Shown: positions 7,621 through 16,128 of the stretch, one piece after another
Numbering within the stretch: position 1 is the first letter of the stretch
How the letters are laid out: each line of letters begins with the position of its first letter
NCBI GenBank assembly: GCA_021816765.1
Contig: JAKAXB010000005.1
Location: 62,001-126,000 of the forward strand
Reading direction: 5' to 3'
Length of the DNA: 64,000 nt
From: Natronospirales bacterium
GTDB lineage: Bacteria > Pseudomonadota > Gammaproteobacteria > Natronospirales > REEB76
Made by a program: the position numbers and the translations under genes
Notes under the pieces: generated by a model
Databases searched by the model: none
What the model was told of the DNA's origin: nothing
Seen by the model: the letters and a program-made list of their open reading frames with translations, nothing else

Positions 7621-10554
7621 ATGAGAAGCATAAGAACGGGATTGAGATGGGGGGTGAGTGCCGGCGTGCTGGCAATGGCCCTGACGATGACGGCGGTGTC
7701 CGCCGCTTCGGCGCCGAACGGCGCGCGGGGGCTCAGCCGCGCACCCACCGGATTGGTGGCGGCGATGGTGCAGAGCACTGCGCGCGAAGCGGCCCGCGAT
7801 CCCGCCTACCGTATTGATTCCCGCGGCTGCGCACAACTTTCTGTTCAGCGTTTTACCGCCTGTTTTGCCCCGGGTGCGACGCGCTTCCGCACGCCCCACG
7901 TCGCGCTGCAACTACGCCTGGCCGCCTGGGGCCGTCCCGGCCGCCTCACGGCGCTGGCGCTGGCCCCCGGCCGGCCACACGCCAACCGGATCGAGTACCT
8001 GGGCAGCGGCATCCGGGCCTGGTGGCGAGTGCTGCCTTTGGGTTACGAGCAGGGCTTCACGATTACGCGCGCCCCAGCGGGGCGGGGGCCAGTAATAATC
8101 GAACTGCGTGCGAGCCGTGCGCCCGCGATAGCCGGCAACAGTCTTGCTTGGGGACGGCTGCACTATGGCCAGCTCGTGGTGACCGATGCGCGGGGGCGGG
8201 TGCTGCCCGCCACGCTCACGGCCGTCGGCCGCAAGGTAGTCCTGCGCTTCGACGCCGCCCATGCCCGCTATCCGCTCAACGTGGACCCGCTGGTGTGGGT
8301 CGAGCAGGAAGTGACCGCCAGCGATGGCGCGGCCTCGGATATGTTCGGCTACTCGGTTGCCCTCAGCGGTCCCACCGCTCTGGTAGGCGCGCCGCAACAT
8401 CAAGTCGGCGGCAACGCCGACCAAGGCGCGGCTTATATCTATAACAAGATCAACGGCGTCTGGAGCCAGACGGCGGAGCTGACCGCCAGCGATGGCGCGG
8501 CGCGCGACTATTTCGGCAACTCGGTTGCCCTCAACGGCACCACCGCCCTGGCGGGGGCACCGTTCCACCAAGTCGGCAGCAACGGCAGTCAAGGCGCGGC
8601 TTATGTCTATACCGAGACCAATGGCGTCTGGAGCCAGACGGCGGAGCTGACCGCCAGCGATGGCGCGGCCTCGGATGCGTTCGGCTACTCGGTTGCCCTC
8701 ATCGGTCCCACCGCCTTGGTGGGGGCGCCGAACCACAACAGTAAAGTTGGCGCCGCTTATGTATTTACGGGCGGTAGCGGTATCTGGAGCCAGGCGGCGG
8801 AGCTGAGCCTGAGCGGTGTGACGGGGGACATTGAACTTGGCTATTCCGTCGCCCTCATCGGACCCAACACGATCGCGCTGGTGGGGACACCGTTCATCAT
8901 GATCGGCGCCCAGACGGAGCAGGGTGCGGTCTTCGTGTATACCGAACCGGCGGGTGGCTGGACCAGTACCTCGAGTTACACCACTCGACTGACTGCCGGT
9001 GATGGCACGGCGTACGATTGGTTCGGCACGTCGCTCGCCGGCTCCGGTTCCAACGTCTTGGTGGGAGCGCCGCAACATCAAGTCGGCAGCAATATCCAAC
9101 AAGGTGCGGCCTATATCTATACCGATACCAACGGCAGCTGGAGCCAGACGGCGGAGCTGACCGCCAGCGATGGCGCGGCCTCGGATATGTTCGGCTACTC
9201 GGTTGCCCTCGGTCCCAACGCCTTGGTGGGGGCGGTGAACCACCAAGTCGGCAGCAACGGCAGTCAAGGCGCGGCTTATGTCTATACCGAGGCCAATAAT
9301 GGCACCTGGAGTCAGACGGTGGAGCTGACCGCCAGCGATGGCAGGTTGAGCGACCGGTTCGGCATGTCGCTCGCCGGCTCCGGTTCCAACGTCTTGGTGG
9401 GAGCGCCGCAACATCAAGTCGGCAGCAACACCAACCAAGGCGCGGCCTATTTCTTCGGCAATGCCGACCTCGGCCTGGTGCTGAGCACCCCGGCCATGGT
9501 GGCGTCCGGCGCCAACTATACCAGCCAGGCGATCCTCACCAACAACGGCTCGTATACGAGCCCGGCGCTGAGTGTGCTGTTGCCGGTGCCCACCGGCACG
9601 AACTACGTGTCCTCCAGCGCCACCCAGGGGAGCTGCAGCCAGACCGCGGGCACCGTCACCTGCAATCTCGGCAGTCTCGCGGCCAGCGGTGGCAGTGCCA
9701 GCGGCAGCGTCACACTCCAGGCCACCGCGGCGGCGGGTACTGCGCTGGCCAACAGTGCAAATTTGGCTTTGAGCACCCCGGCCCTGAGCCAGACTTCCAC
9801 GACCACGGTGGCCGTGGCGCCGGCCGTCACGGGCCTCGCGAACGCGCGCGTGACCATCGGCCAGAGTGTGCCAGCGGAGAGTTTCACGATCTCCGGCACC
9901 GGCAGTCTCACAGTGACCGCGAGCTCATCGAACACCACGTTGTTGCCGAACGCCGGCTTGAGCATCTCTTCGGGCTGCAATGCCAACGGTGCGAAGTGCA
10001 CGCTTTCTATCACCCCGGCGGCGGGGCAGACGGGCACGGCTACGGTGACCGTGACGGTGACTGATACCAACGGGCAGCAGGGCAGCGGCAGCTTCACCCT
10101 GACGATTAAAGACATACCTGCGACCGCCAACAATGACAGTGTGACCACCACGGCCGGCCAAGCGGTGAGCGGCACGCTCTCGGCGAGCACGGCCTACCAA
10201 GGTCAGACGCTCACCTATCAACTCGTGACGCAGCCGGCCCACGGCACCGCCACGCTCACCAACGCCAGCACCGGTGCGTTCACCTACACGCCAACGGCGG
10301 GATTCTCCGGCAGCGACAGTTTCACGTTCAACGCAAAGGACAGTGCCGGCACGCTCTCCAACACCGCCACCGAAAGCCTCACGGTGAATGCTTTACCATC
10401 GCCTCCGCCCAGCAGTGGGGGTGGGGGAGGCGGTGGCGCACTGGGTCTGTGGAGTCTCGGCTCACTGCTGGCTTTGCTGCGGACGCGCTGGCGGCTTCGG
10501 CCGGGTTCCGATCCGGCGCCGAGGACTGATTCGGCCTGCGGCAGTATGGAGTAG
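7621..10554 (+). CDS. Secreted FG-GAP repeat protein with Ig-like domains and GlyGly-CTERM-like tail
   Basis: A large exported protein (977 residues) with a signal peptide (MRSIRTGLRWGVSAG...TAVSAAS). After about 220 residues come about seven near-identical repeats of the type LTASDGAASDMFGYSVAL...VGAPQHQVGSN...GAAYIY (bases 8300-9470), consistent with a beta-propeller of the FG-GAP/integrin type. A DUF11-like conserved-repeat domain, a further beta-sandwich and a VCBS/cadherin-like domain (NDSVTTTAGQ...PTAGFSGSDSFTF) follow. The C-terminus has a Gly-rich run, a hydrophobic helix (ALGLWSLGSLLALL) and basic residues, the GlyGly-CTERM pattern recognised by rhombosortase. Start 7621 is chosen for GAGGGGCGAG upstream and for the signal peptide; an in-frame ATG at 7579 would bury it. 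Confidence 0.8.
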   Translation: MRSIRTGLRWGVSAGVLAMALTMTAVSAASAPNGARGLSRAPTGLVAAMVQSTAREAARDPAYRIDSRGCAQLSVQRFTACFAPGATRFRTPHVALQLRLAAWGRPGRLTALALAPGRPHANRIEYLGSGIRAWWRVLPLGYEQGFTITRAPAGRGPVIIELRASRAPAIAGNSLAWGRLHYGQLVVTDARGRVLPATLTAVGRKVVLRFDAAHARYPLNVDPLVWVEQEVTASDGAASDMFGYSVALSGPTALVGAPQHQVGGNADQGAAYIYNKINGVWSQTAELTASDGAARDYFGNSVALNGTTALAGAPFHQVGSNGSQGAAYVYTETNGVWSQTAELTASDGAASDAFGYSVALIGPTALVGAPNHNSKVGAAYVFTGGSGIWSQAAELSLSGVTGDIELGYSVALIGPNTIALVGTPFIMIGAQTEQGAVFVYTEPAGGWTSTSSYTTRLTAGDGTAYDWFGTSLAGSGSNVLVGAPQHQVGSNIQQGAAYIYTDTNGSWSQTAELTASDGAASDMFGYSVALGPNALVGAVNHQVGSNGSQGAAYVYTEANNGTWSQTVELTASDGRLSDRFGMSLAGSGSNVLVGAPQHQVGSNTNQGAAYFFGNADLGLVLSTPAMVASGANYTSQAILTNNGSYTSPALSVLLPVPTGTNYVSSSATQGSCSQTAGTVTCNLGSLAASGGSASGSVTLQATAAAGTALANSANLALSTPALSQTSTTTVAVAPAVTGLANARVTIGQSVPAESFTISGTGSLTVTASSSNTTLLPNAGLSISSGCNANGAKCTLSITPAAGQTGTATVTVTVTDTNGQQGSGSFTLTIKDIPATANNDSVTTTAGQAVSGTLSASTAYQGQTLTYQLVTQPAHGTATLTNASTGAFTYTPTAGFSGSDSFTFNAKDSAGTLSNTATESLTVNALPSPPPSSGGGGGGGALGLWSLGSLLALLRTRWRLRPGSDPAPRTDSACGSME
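8300..9470 (+). repeat. Near-identical tandem coding repeats in the FG-GAP gene
   Basis: Blocks such as GCGGAGCTGACCGCCAGCG and GCGCCGCAACATCAAGTCGG recur with a spacing of about 150-200 bp across seven repeat units. Identity at the DNA level is high, so recombination or copy-number change within the gene is likely. The repeat also produces a long antisense open frame that I do not regard as a gene. Confidence 0.8.
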
Positions 10555-10595
10555 CGGGGTCTGCCGGTGTGTTGGTTGCGCGAGCGGGAGCGATG

Positions 10596-11075
10596 ATGAA
10601 GACGTGGCGATATGCGGGCTTCGGGTTGGCACTGTGGGTTGGTGCGATGGCGGGGGAGCTGAGTCCCACAGGCAGCACGGCGGAATCGGGAACGGCTACC
10701 GCGCGCGCTCCGCCGCCGCCCGCTGCGGTTCCCTTCGTAACTGCCCGTTGGCGTTATGCTCCGCCGCCGGATGCGGTTCTGGCTTCGATGCAGCGTGACG
10801 CGGCGGCGCTCAGTACGAGTTATCGGGAATACCGGCGGAGGTGGCGTGACTATGACCGGCAATTGCGCTATTGCAGGAGGCTGCACTTGACCGCAGAGGT
10901 ACGCGCCGCCGCCGGCTGTCATGCCAACGATCAGGCGGACCGGTGCCGGGACGCGGTGCTCGGGCGCTGTCTGCGCACGGTGCTTCCGCCGCTGGATCAC
11001 GCCCGGTACGCGGTCCATGACCGCGCCATCGAACTCGAACAAGCCGCCCGGCGTTTGGCGCGACAAACCGAGTGA
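10596..11075 (+). CDS. Exported hypothetical protein with cysteine-rich helical domain
   Basis: About 159 residues, family not recognised. The start at 10596 is preferred because GGGAG lies five bases before it and MKTWRYAGFGLALWVGAMAG reads as a signal peptide; ATG 10593 and GTG 10569 are alternatives. A proline/alanine-rich linker (ARAPPPPAAV) is followed by a charged helical part with Cys in LRYCRRL, AAGCHAND, ADRCRDA and LGRCLRT. Paired cysteines suggest a disulfide-bonded periplasmic domain. It lies 41 bp after the FG-GAP gene and overlaps or abuts the ankyrin gene, so the three probably form an operon. Confidence 0.55.
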   Translation: MKTWRYAGFGLALWVGAMAGELSPTGSTAESGTATARAPPPPAAVPFVTARWRYAPPPDAVLASMQRDAAALSTSYREYRRRWRDYDRQLRYCRRLHLTAEVRAAAGCHANDQADRCRDAVLGRCLRTVLPPLDHARYAVHDRAIELEQAARRLARQTE

Positions 11076-11533
11076 GCCGCATGAGGCCTGCATACCTTAT
11101 ATGTGTTGCGTGGGGTACGAGCGCACCCCTACTCCACGGACAGTGCCCCGCCGCCAAGGCAATTCATGGTCTGGGAGTCGGGGTGTTTCTGCTGGCGAAC
11201 ATTGTGGTAGTCAGCGGCGTGCATGCCGGGCAGTTGGCCCAGACCCACCTCGCATCGTTGGATAAACAACTGCTGCTCCAAGCGGCGACTGCCCCGGCCG
11301 CGCGCGTGCAGGCCCTGATCCGGCGTGGTGCCCACGTGAATGCGCAGGACCGCTTCGGTGTGACACCGCTGATGCAGGCCGTCATCGGCAACAATCTTGC
11401 GGCGGCGCGTGCGCTCATTGCGGCTGGCGCGAACCTGAAACTCAGGGATATACGCGGTGATACCGCCCTGGATCTGGCGCGCCAGCTTGGACGCAAGCAA
11501 ATAGTGAAAATACTTGTGGACGTCATAAAATGA
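11072..11533 (+). CDS. Small ankyrin-repeat protein, probably exported
   Basis: The C-terminal half holds two clear ankyrin repeats (LIRRGAHVNAQDRFGVTPLM and LIAAGANLKLRDIRGDTAL), giving a short protein-protein interaction module. The N-terminal 55 residues contain two hydrophobic stretches, the second (VGVFLLANIVVVSGVHAG) being signal-like. GTG 11072 overlaps the stop of the preceding gene by four bases (GTGA); ATG 11081 is also possible. An internal GTG preceded by GGGAG just before the second hydrophobic stretch would give a cleaner signal peptide. The partner protein is unknown. Confidence 0.65.
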   Translation: MSRMRPAYLICVAWGTSAPLLHGQCPAAKAIHGLGVGVFLLANIVVVSGVHAGQLAQTHLASLDKQLLLQAATAPAARVQALIRRGAHVNAQDRFGVTPLMQAVIGNNLAAARALIAAGANLKLRDIRGDTALDLARQLGRKQIVKILVDVIK

Positions 11534-11582
11534 CCGTGGCGGGAAGCAACAGGAATTCATTTAATCACGAGGAGACAAGCCC

Positions 11583-12020
11583 ATGAAAATCAGTACGCTG
11601 CTGATCGCACCCATTTTACTGGCATCGCCGCTCCTGGCCTGGGGCGGCAATCCATCCATCACCCCGGGACTGTGGAAGGTATCCATCATTATGCAGATGA
11701 ACGGCATGACCCTGCCACCACAAATCATTCGTCACTGCGTCACGCCCGCGGCGCTGAAGAAGCCCCACGGGGCCATTCCCCTGCCGCCGATGAGTGCCAA
11801 GGCCGCCTGCAAGGCCATGGATGTCACGCGTCACGGCAATACCGTGAGCTGGAAGATGAGTTGTAGCGGCGCGGAGAAGATGGAGACGGTCGGCACCATG
11901 ACCTATTACGGTGCTGATCACTACAAAGGCCAGACGAAGATGACGATGATCCAGCACGGCCACGCGATGCACATGACGCAGAGCATTGAAGGATGGCGTC
12001 TCGGCAACTGTCCCAAGTGA
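11583..12020 (+). CDS. DUF3617-like exported protein
   Basis: A 145-residue protein with a signal peptide (MKISTLLIAPILLASPLLAWG), followed by the hallmark ITPGLWKVSI and RHCVTP segments and conserved cysteines (AACKAMD, KMSCSGA, GNCPK) of DUF3617. The family occurs in the periplasm of proteobacteria; its function is unknown. GAGGAG lies about ten bases before the ATG. It follows the ankyrin gene by 49 bp on the same strand. Confidence 0.75.
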   Translation: MKISTLLIAPILLASPLLAWGGNPSITPGLWKVSIIMQMNGMTLPPQIIRHCVTPAALKKPHGAIPLPPMSAKAACKAMDVTRHGNTVSWKMSCSGAEKMETVGTMTYYGADHYKGQTKMTMIQHGHAMHMTQSIEGWRLGNCPK

Positions 12021-12150
12021 GGCGCGCGTCTGTGTACTCCAGCACATTCAGTGAATGTCAAACCTCTCGTCACGATCCATCGCCGTACCGTGTGTGTCGC
12101 AGTCATCTCTCCGGGTGGCAAACGGAGAGGTGGCGGATAAGGGTGAGAGT

Positions 12151-12990
12151 ATGATGGAACGAATGCAGGTACGTGCCGCTGCGCTAGTATCCGCAACGCA
12201 GGTAGCGGTGGCGGGATGCACTGTGTTCAGAAATAAAATCTTGCACGCTGGGGAGGGTGTCCATATAAAACGCGGTGCGATCCTGGTTCTCATGGCTTTG
12301 GAATTAATTCCGGCGCATGCTGCACATGCCGCTCCGCCCGGCCCACCCGCCCGGCACGCTCTTTGTCAGAGTACTGTCACCGCCAAGTTCCCGGGGATCA
12401 CGGTTCACTATAGCTGTTTCGCAGGCGAGTCCCGCTTTTTCTTCCCCGGTTTATCCCACGTCGGATTCTTTCTCTCGCCTGCTGAAGAGACGGTCTCGCT
12501 CAACCGGGCGGCGAAATCGTTCGGTGGCGGCAACGGCGAAATGTACATCTTTTTCTCGTCAGCGCCGGGGTGCCACTACGGCGCGGGGGTGACGCTCAAG
12601 CTCAACGATCCGTGCCTGCTCATCCTGTCGCAGGCCGGGTTTGCCGATTCTCTGCCTTTCGCCTTTCTGCATTCCCACGGCTACTCGACCGTTCAAGGGT
12701 ACGTGAGCCGCTGCGGGTTCAAGGGTGGGCAACCCGTCTTCAGTATGGTGCAGTGCGCGCCCGGCCACCCGCCAGCCAATCGTACCGCCGGATCCATCAC
12801 TTTCACCCGTTTCGCGTTCCCGCCCCGCCTGCCGCCAGGCGCTGATCGGTGGGCACCCCAGCACATCGGCCACTTCGCGTTCCGTTTCTCGGCCGGCGCC
12901 CAAGTGACGGGTTTCTATGTCAACCAGTCCTTGGCCACGGTAACGGTGGCGGTGCCGCTCGCCGGTGCGGCCAGTGGCATCATTGACTAG
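12151..12990 (+). CDS. Hypothetical protein, probably exported
   Basis: No family recognised. The start at 12151 has AAGGGTGAGAG directly upstream; an in-frame start at 12055 has no clear ribosome-binding site. The first 60 residues end with a hydrophobic stretch and a signal-like AHAAHA motif, so the mature part may begin near residue 62. The mature region is rich in beta-like Phe/Gly/Pro patches (SRFFFPGLSHVGFFLSP) and has several Cys (HALCQS, HYSCFAG, APGCHYG, SRCGFKG). It sits between the DUF3617-like gene and another exported-protein gene on the same strand. Confidence 0.5.
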   Translation: MMERMQVRAAALVSATQVAVAGCTVFRNKILHAGEGVHIKRGAILVLMALELIPAHAAHAAPPGPPARHALCQSTVTAKFPGITVHYSCFAGESRFFFPGLSHVGFFLSPAEETVSLNRAAKSFGGGNGEMYIFFSSAPGCHYGAGVTLKLNDPCLLILSQAGFADSLPFAFLHSHGYSTVQGYVSRCGFKGGQPVFSMVQCAPGHPPANRTAGSITFTRFAFPPRLPPGADRWAPQHIGHFAFRFSAGAQVTGFYVNQSLATVTVAVPLAGAASGIID

Positions 12991-13023
12991 GTCATCCACG
13001 CCCCAATTGTGAGGAAATCCATC

Positions 13024-14700
13024 ATGTATCACATCATGCCAAACAACAGGGTCGCCGTCCGCCGCGGCGGGTGTTTGTCCCTCAAGCCCCGCCACGCCTC
13101 CGGGCGCGGCCGGCGAGCGTGGCTGGCGGCCGCCTCCGTGATCCTTATGTATGCCGCACTGGCCGCCCAACCCGTGGCCAGCGCGCCGCGGCTCGGGTGG
13201 ACGGCGGCAAAAATCGTGATCCGGCCGGGTAACAATGACACGCGCGGGTATGCGGCCACCGCCTTTCAGGGCCACGCGTATGTGGTGGACCTCACCGACG
13301 CGCACGCCGGGGGCAACAGCACGTCACAGATCTGGTTCAGTACCAACCGCAGCGGTCATTGGGTACGCTCGCTGGTGGCCCAGGTACCGGATGATCCCGA
13401 CCAGAACGGTGCACTGACGCCACAGATCACGGTGGTGCCGGCGTCCGACCACGTGGTGATCGCAGTCACAGACGACACCGCCTCGGGTGCGAAGTTGCTG
13501 AGCTTCAGTAACCAGTCGGGAAGCTGGCAGCCACTGGCGTTACCGCTTGGTAGCGGTAGCGGTGCAATCCATGATGCGATGGCGCCCGCGCTCGCAGCCC
13601 ACGGTAGCACGGTGGCACTCGCCTTTAACGCGACCTATGTGGATACCACGGCTGTGTGCAGCCAGCAGGAGGGCAATATTTTCCTGAGTGCCCTCACGGA
13701 TGGCGACAGCACCTGGTCGCAACCTCGGAACGTGACGCAGGACTATTGCAAACCGGGCCTGTTTGGCCAGCATCCGGTACTGGCCTACAGCCCCTCCGGC
13801 ATCCTTTACATGCTTTACCAGTACACCGGCGACCCGAACTCGCTGAATCAGTTGCGCTTGCGCTCAGGTACGCTCGCCGCCAATACGGAGGAAGTCATTG
13901 AACCGGCACCCGCCGCTGGCAACTGGGGACTGAACGGGCAACCTGGATTCTATGCGCTCGCTTTTGATGAGCAAGGAGCGCCGCAGGTAGTCTATTGGCT
14001 GGGCGGCGGCGGGAGTTCGATTCCCGGGCGCCTTATGTATGCCGTGCGTAGCCCGGGCGGCTGGCAGCGGACAGTGCTCCACCAGGCGCCCAAGGTGGCG
14101 GTTGACACCGATGTCGTTCCGCTCGCACCGGCGATCGCCATCGGTGATACAGGGATCACCGTCGCCTATGTGGGTACTGCAAATTACCCGTTGGGCGGCG
14201 AGAGTAGTCAAGCCGTATACCTCCTGCATGCAACCGGCGGCGGTTGGCGCGCGCCCGCGAACGTCACCCGCAGTGCGCATAGCGACAGCTTGCCGCTGCT
14301 GGCCTCCTCCGCCGGGCGGATGCAATTGCTCATGGTCCGGGACGGCGTGGATTACCTCTATGCCCGCCAGTTGCCGTTTCCGCAAATCGTGGAGCGTCTG
14401 ACCGGCACCGGCGTGTCGCCTGCCTACGCCGCGCACCAGCCGGTGATCCTGGCCGGTAGCGTCGCGCCCGCCTCCCGGCCCGAAACGGTCCACGTCTGCC
14501 TGCAACACAAACTGTCCGTCATGCATTGGGGAACGTGCCAAAGTCAGGGCGCGAGAACCGCGATCCAGGCGCAGGCCGGGCAGTTTACCTACACACAGGG
14601 ATCGCTTCCCGCCGGCCAGTACCGGCTGCGGGTGGCAGTGTCACAGACCGACGACCACCTGTCAGGAGTGGGAGCTTGGCGGGAATTCATGGTTCACTGA
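13024..14700 (+). CDS. Large exported hypothetical protein, beta-propeller-like
   Basis: About 558 residues. Start 13024 is favoured by GAGGA eight bases upstream; a GTG at 13009 is also in frame. An unusually long basic N-terminal region precedes the hydrophobic core (RRAWLAAASVILMYAALAAQ) and a VASA cleavage-like site. The mature part has recurrent short beta segments of the type SQIWFSTNRSGHWVRS, GAKLLSFSNQSGSWQPL and GRLMYAVRSPGGWQRTV, a spacing seen in sialidase-like or BNR-like propellers. This is a structural guess only; no catalytic residues were identified. It closes the block of exported proteins on this strand. Confidence 0.55.
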   Translation: MYHIMPNNRVAVRRGGCLSLKPRHASGRGRRAWLAAASVILMYAALAAQPVASAPRLGWTAAKIVIRPGNNDTRGYAATAFQGHAYVVDLTDAHAGGNSTSQIWFSTNRSGHWVRSLVAQVPDDPDQNGALTPQITVVPASDHVVIAVTDDTASGAKLLSFSNQSGSWQPLALPLGSGSGAIHDAMAPALAAHGSTVALAFNATYVDTTAVCSQQEGNIFLSALTDGDSTWSQPRNVTQDYCKPGLFGQHPVLAYSPSGILYMLYQYTGDPNSLNQLRLRSGTLAANTEEVIEPAPAAGNWGLNGQPGFYALAFDEQGAPQVVYWLGGGGSSIPGRLMYAVRSPGGWQRTVLHQAPKVAVDTDVVPLAPAIAIGDTGITVAYVGTANYPLGGESSQAVYLLHATGGGWRAPANVTRSAHSDSLPLLASSAGRMQLLMVRDGVDYLYARQLPFPQIVERLTGTGVSPAYAAHQPVILAGSVAPASRPETVHVCLQHKLSVMHWGTCQSQGARTAIQAQAGQFTYTQGSLPAGQYRLRVAVSQTDDHLSGVGAWREFMVH

Positions 14701-14840
14701 AGACGCCAGCGGCGGGTGCGCGCAGAGGTAAGCGTGATTGGAGCACGATAATTCAACGGGTTTAAAGTGGATACCATTCGAATACTGGAATTCAACATGG
14801 CGAATTTCCCGCCATACAGGACGGGAAGGGAGGGAGTGAA

Positions 14841-15203
14841 ATGAAGAGTAGATGGATAGCACTGCTTTCGTTCGTCGGTTTGGTGATTTCGGGAATCGCC
14901 GTTTCACAGCAGGCCCGGGCGCCTTCAACGGGCCCGCAATCTCGGCCCGTGGCGCGAGACGCATATATGAAATTTATGCGGCATGAGGCTGAGCAGAAAC
15001 GGCAGAAACAGCAGGCGGAGTTAAAGATGCAGCAGCAGCGGCGGGAATCCAAGCGGAATCTGAATGCCGCCGAACATAAAGCCGCCCAGCATTTCAGGGA
15101 AAACCAGGCAGCCAGGAACCAGGCAAAATTGAAGTGGCGGAAATTCCAGCAGGAGCATAAAGCCAACCAAAGCAAGGTCACGCCGCCGAAGCCGTTGAGG
15201 TAA
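14841..15203 (+). CDS. Small exported basic coiled-coil protein
   Basis: A 120-residue product with a signal peptide (MKSRWIALLSFVGLVISGIA) and a mature part that is one long charged helix rich in Lys, Arg and Gln (AEQKRQKQQAELKMQQQRR). A very strong ribosome-binding site, GGGAAGGGAGGGAG, precedes the ATG. Its role is unknown; a periplasmic, possibly polyanion-binding, protein would fit the composition. It stands 140 bp after the propeller-like gene. Confidence 0.6.
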   Translation: MKSRWIALLSFVGLVISGIAVSQQARAPSTGPQSRPVARDAYMKFMRHEAEQKRQKQQAELKMQQQRRESKRNLNAAEHKAAQHFRENQAARNQAKLKWRKFQQEHKANQSKVTPPKPLR

Positions 15204-15283
15204 CCAGTGCTGGATGAGTGCCGCTGATTATCTGGGATCAGACCAGTGCAACGCATTGCCGCAAAACAGGGAACACGTTATTC

Positions 15284-15823
15284 ATGATGCCTTTTCCTTC
15301 GTTGTTCCGACGGCATTCACGCGGCAGCGCGTTTGATGCACAACGGGCGGCACTGCGCACCGCAGCGGAGTTTTATCCTGCACCGCTGGCGGTAGCGCGG
15401 GAGATGCTGGAGCTGGCGGAAGTCAGCGCCGACGATACAGTCTATGACCTGGGTTCCGGGGATGGCAGGATTCCCATCCTGGCGGCACAGGAGTTTGGCT
15501 GCCGGGCGGTGGGTATCGAGCTGGATCCGAAGCTCTGCAAATACACGCTGGCGCGAATTGCTGAGTACGGTTTGCAGGAGCGGATATCCCTTCGGCAGGA
15601 AAACTTTTTTGAAGCCGACTTGCGCCCCGCCACGGTGATCACGCTGTACCTGCTGGGTGCGGTCAACGGCCAACTGCAGCCGCGCATGGCGAGCCACCTG
15701 CGGAGTGGGGCACGGGTGGTGGCTTTGGAATTTCCGGTGCCGGGCTGGCGTCCCGAGCGGGTGGTGCCGGTGCGCTCGGAAAATGACGTGGGGTACACGC
15801 TCTATTTGTATCGTCGGCGATGA
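15284..15823 (+). CDS. Class I SAM-dependent methyltransferase
   Basis: Rossmann-fold methyltransferase of about 179 residues. Motif I DLGSGDGR, the acidic GIELDP after beta-2 and the post-I region (CKYTLARI) are clear; NFFEADL could be motif II. The start at 15284 (the first of two adjacent ATGs) gives a family-like N-terminus (PFPSLFRRHSR); an earlier in-frame ATG at 15218 has no support. The substrate is not predictable. It is a single gene ending at a bidirectional hairpin. Confidence 0.75.
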   Translation: MMPFPSLFRRHSRGSAFDAQRAALRTAAEFYPAPLAVAREMLELAEVSADDTVYDLGSGDGRIPILAAQEFGCRAVGIELDPKLCKYTLARIAEYGLQERISLRQENFFEADLRPATVITLYLLGAVNGQLQPRMASHLRSGARVVALEFPVPGWRPERVVPVRSENDVGYTLYLYRRR

Positions 15824-15838
15824 AGTTAAGGGGATTCT

Positions 15839-15877
15839 GCATAAAAAAACCGCGACATAGCCACGGTTTTTATGCAG
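15839..15877. terminator. Bidirectional rho-independent terminator
   Basis: An inverted repeat of the form AAAAACCGCG ... CCACGGTTTTT, flanked by GCAT/ATGC, gives a stem with T-runs on both strands. It can end the methyltransferase transcript on the plus strand and the tRNA-Val transcript on the minus strand. Confidence 0.75.
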
Positions 15878-15880
15878 ACT

Positions 15881-15955
15881 TGGTGGGCGGTGCAGGGATT
15901 GAACCTGCGACCCCTGCCGTGTGAAAGCAGTGCTCTACCGCTGAGCTAACCGCCC
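15881..15955 (-). tRNA. tRNA-Val (CAC)
   Basis: The minus strand reads GGGCGGTTAGCTCAGCGG as acceptor and D arm, then an anticodon loop TTCACAC closed by CTGCT/GGCAG, a GGTTCAATCC T arm and the acceptor return ACCGCCC followed by A and an encoded CCA. Anticodon CAC decodes GUG valine. Confidence 0.95.
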
Positions 15956-16128
15956 GTTGGTTGACTTGCCCCCTGTCGCTCAGTCACCCGCGAAGAGGCA
16001 GCACGGCTGCTGCGATATCCATATACAAGTAGCCCGTCCGGGAGGCGGATTTTACGGGGCTGGTGATGGGCGGTCAAATTGTACGGGTCACGCGGAGGGC
16101 ATGGGCACATATATATAGAATAGCCCCC

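Noticed and set aside
7912-9438. 508-residue open frame antisense to the FG-GAP gene
   Set aside because: It is a by-product of the repeated, GC-rich coding sequence on the plus strand; its repeats mirror the FG-GAP repeats and it has no recognisable domain or ribosome-binding site.
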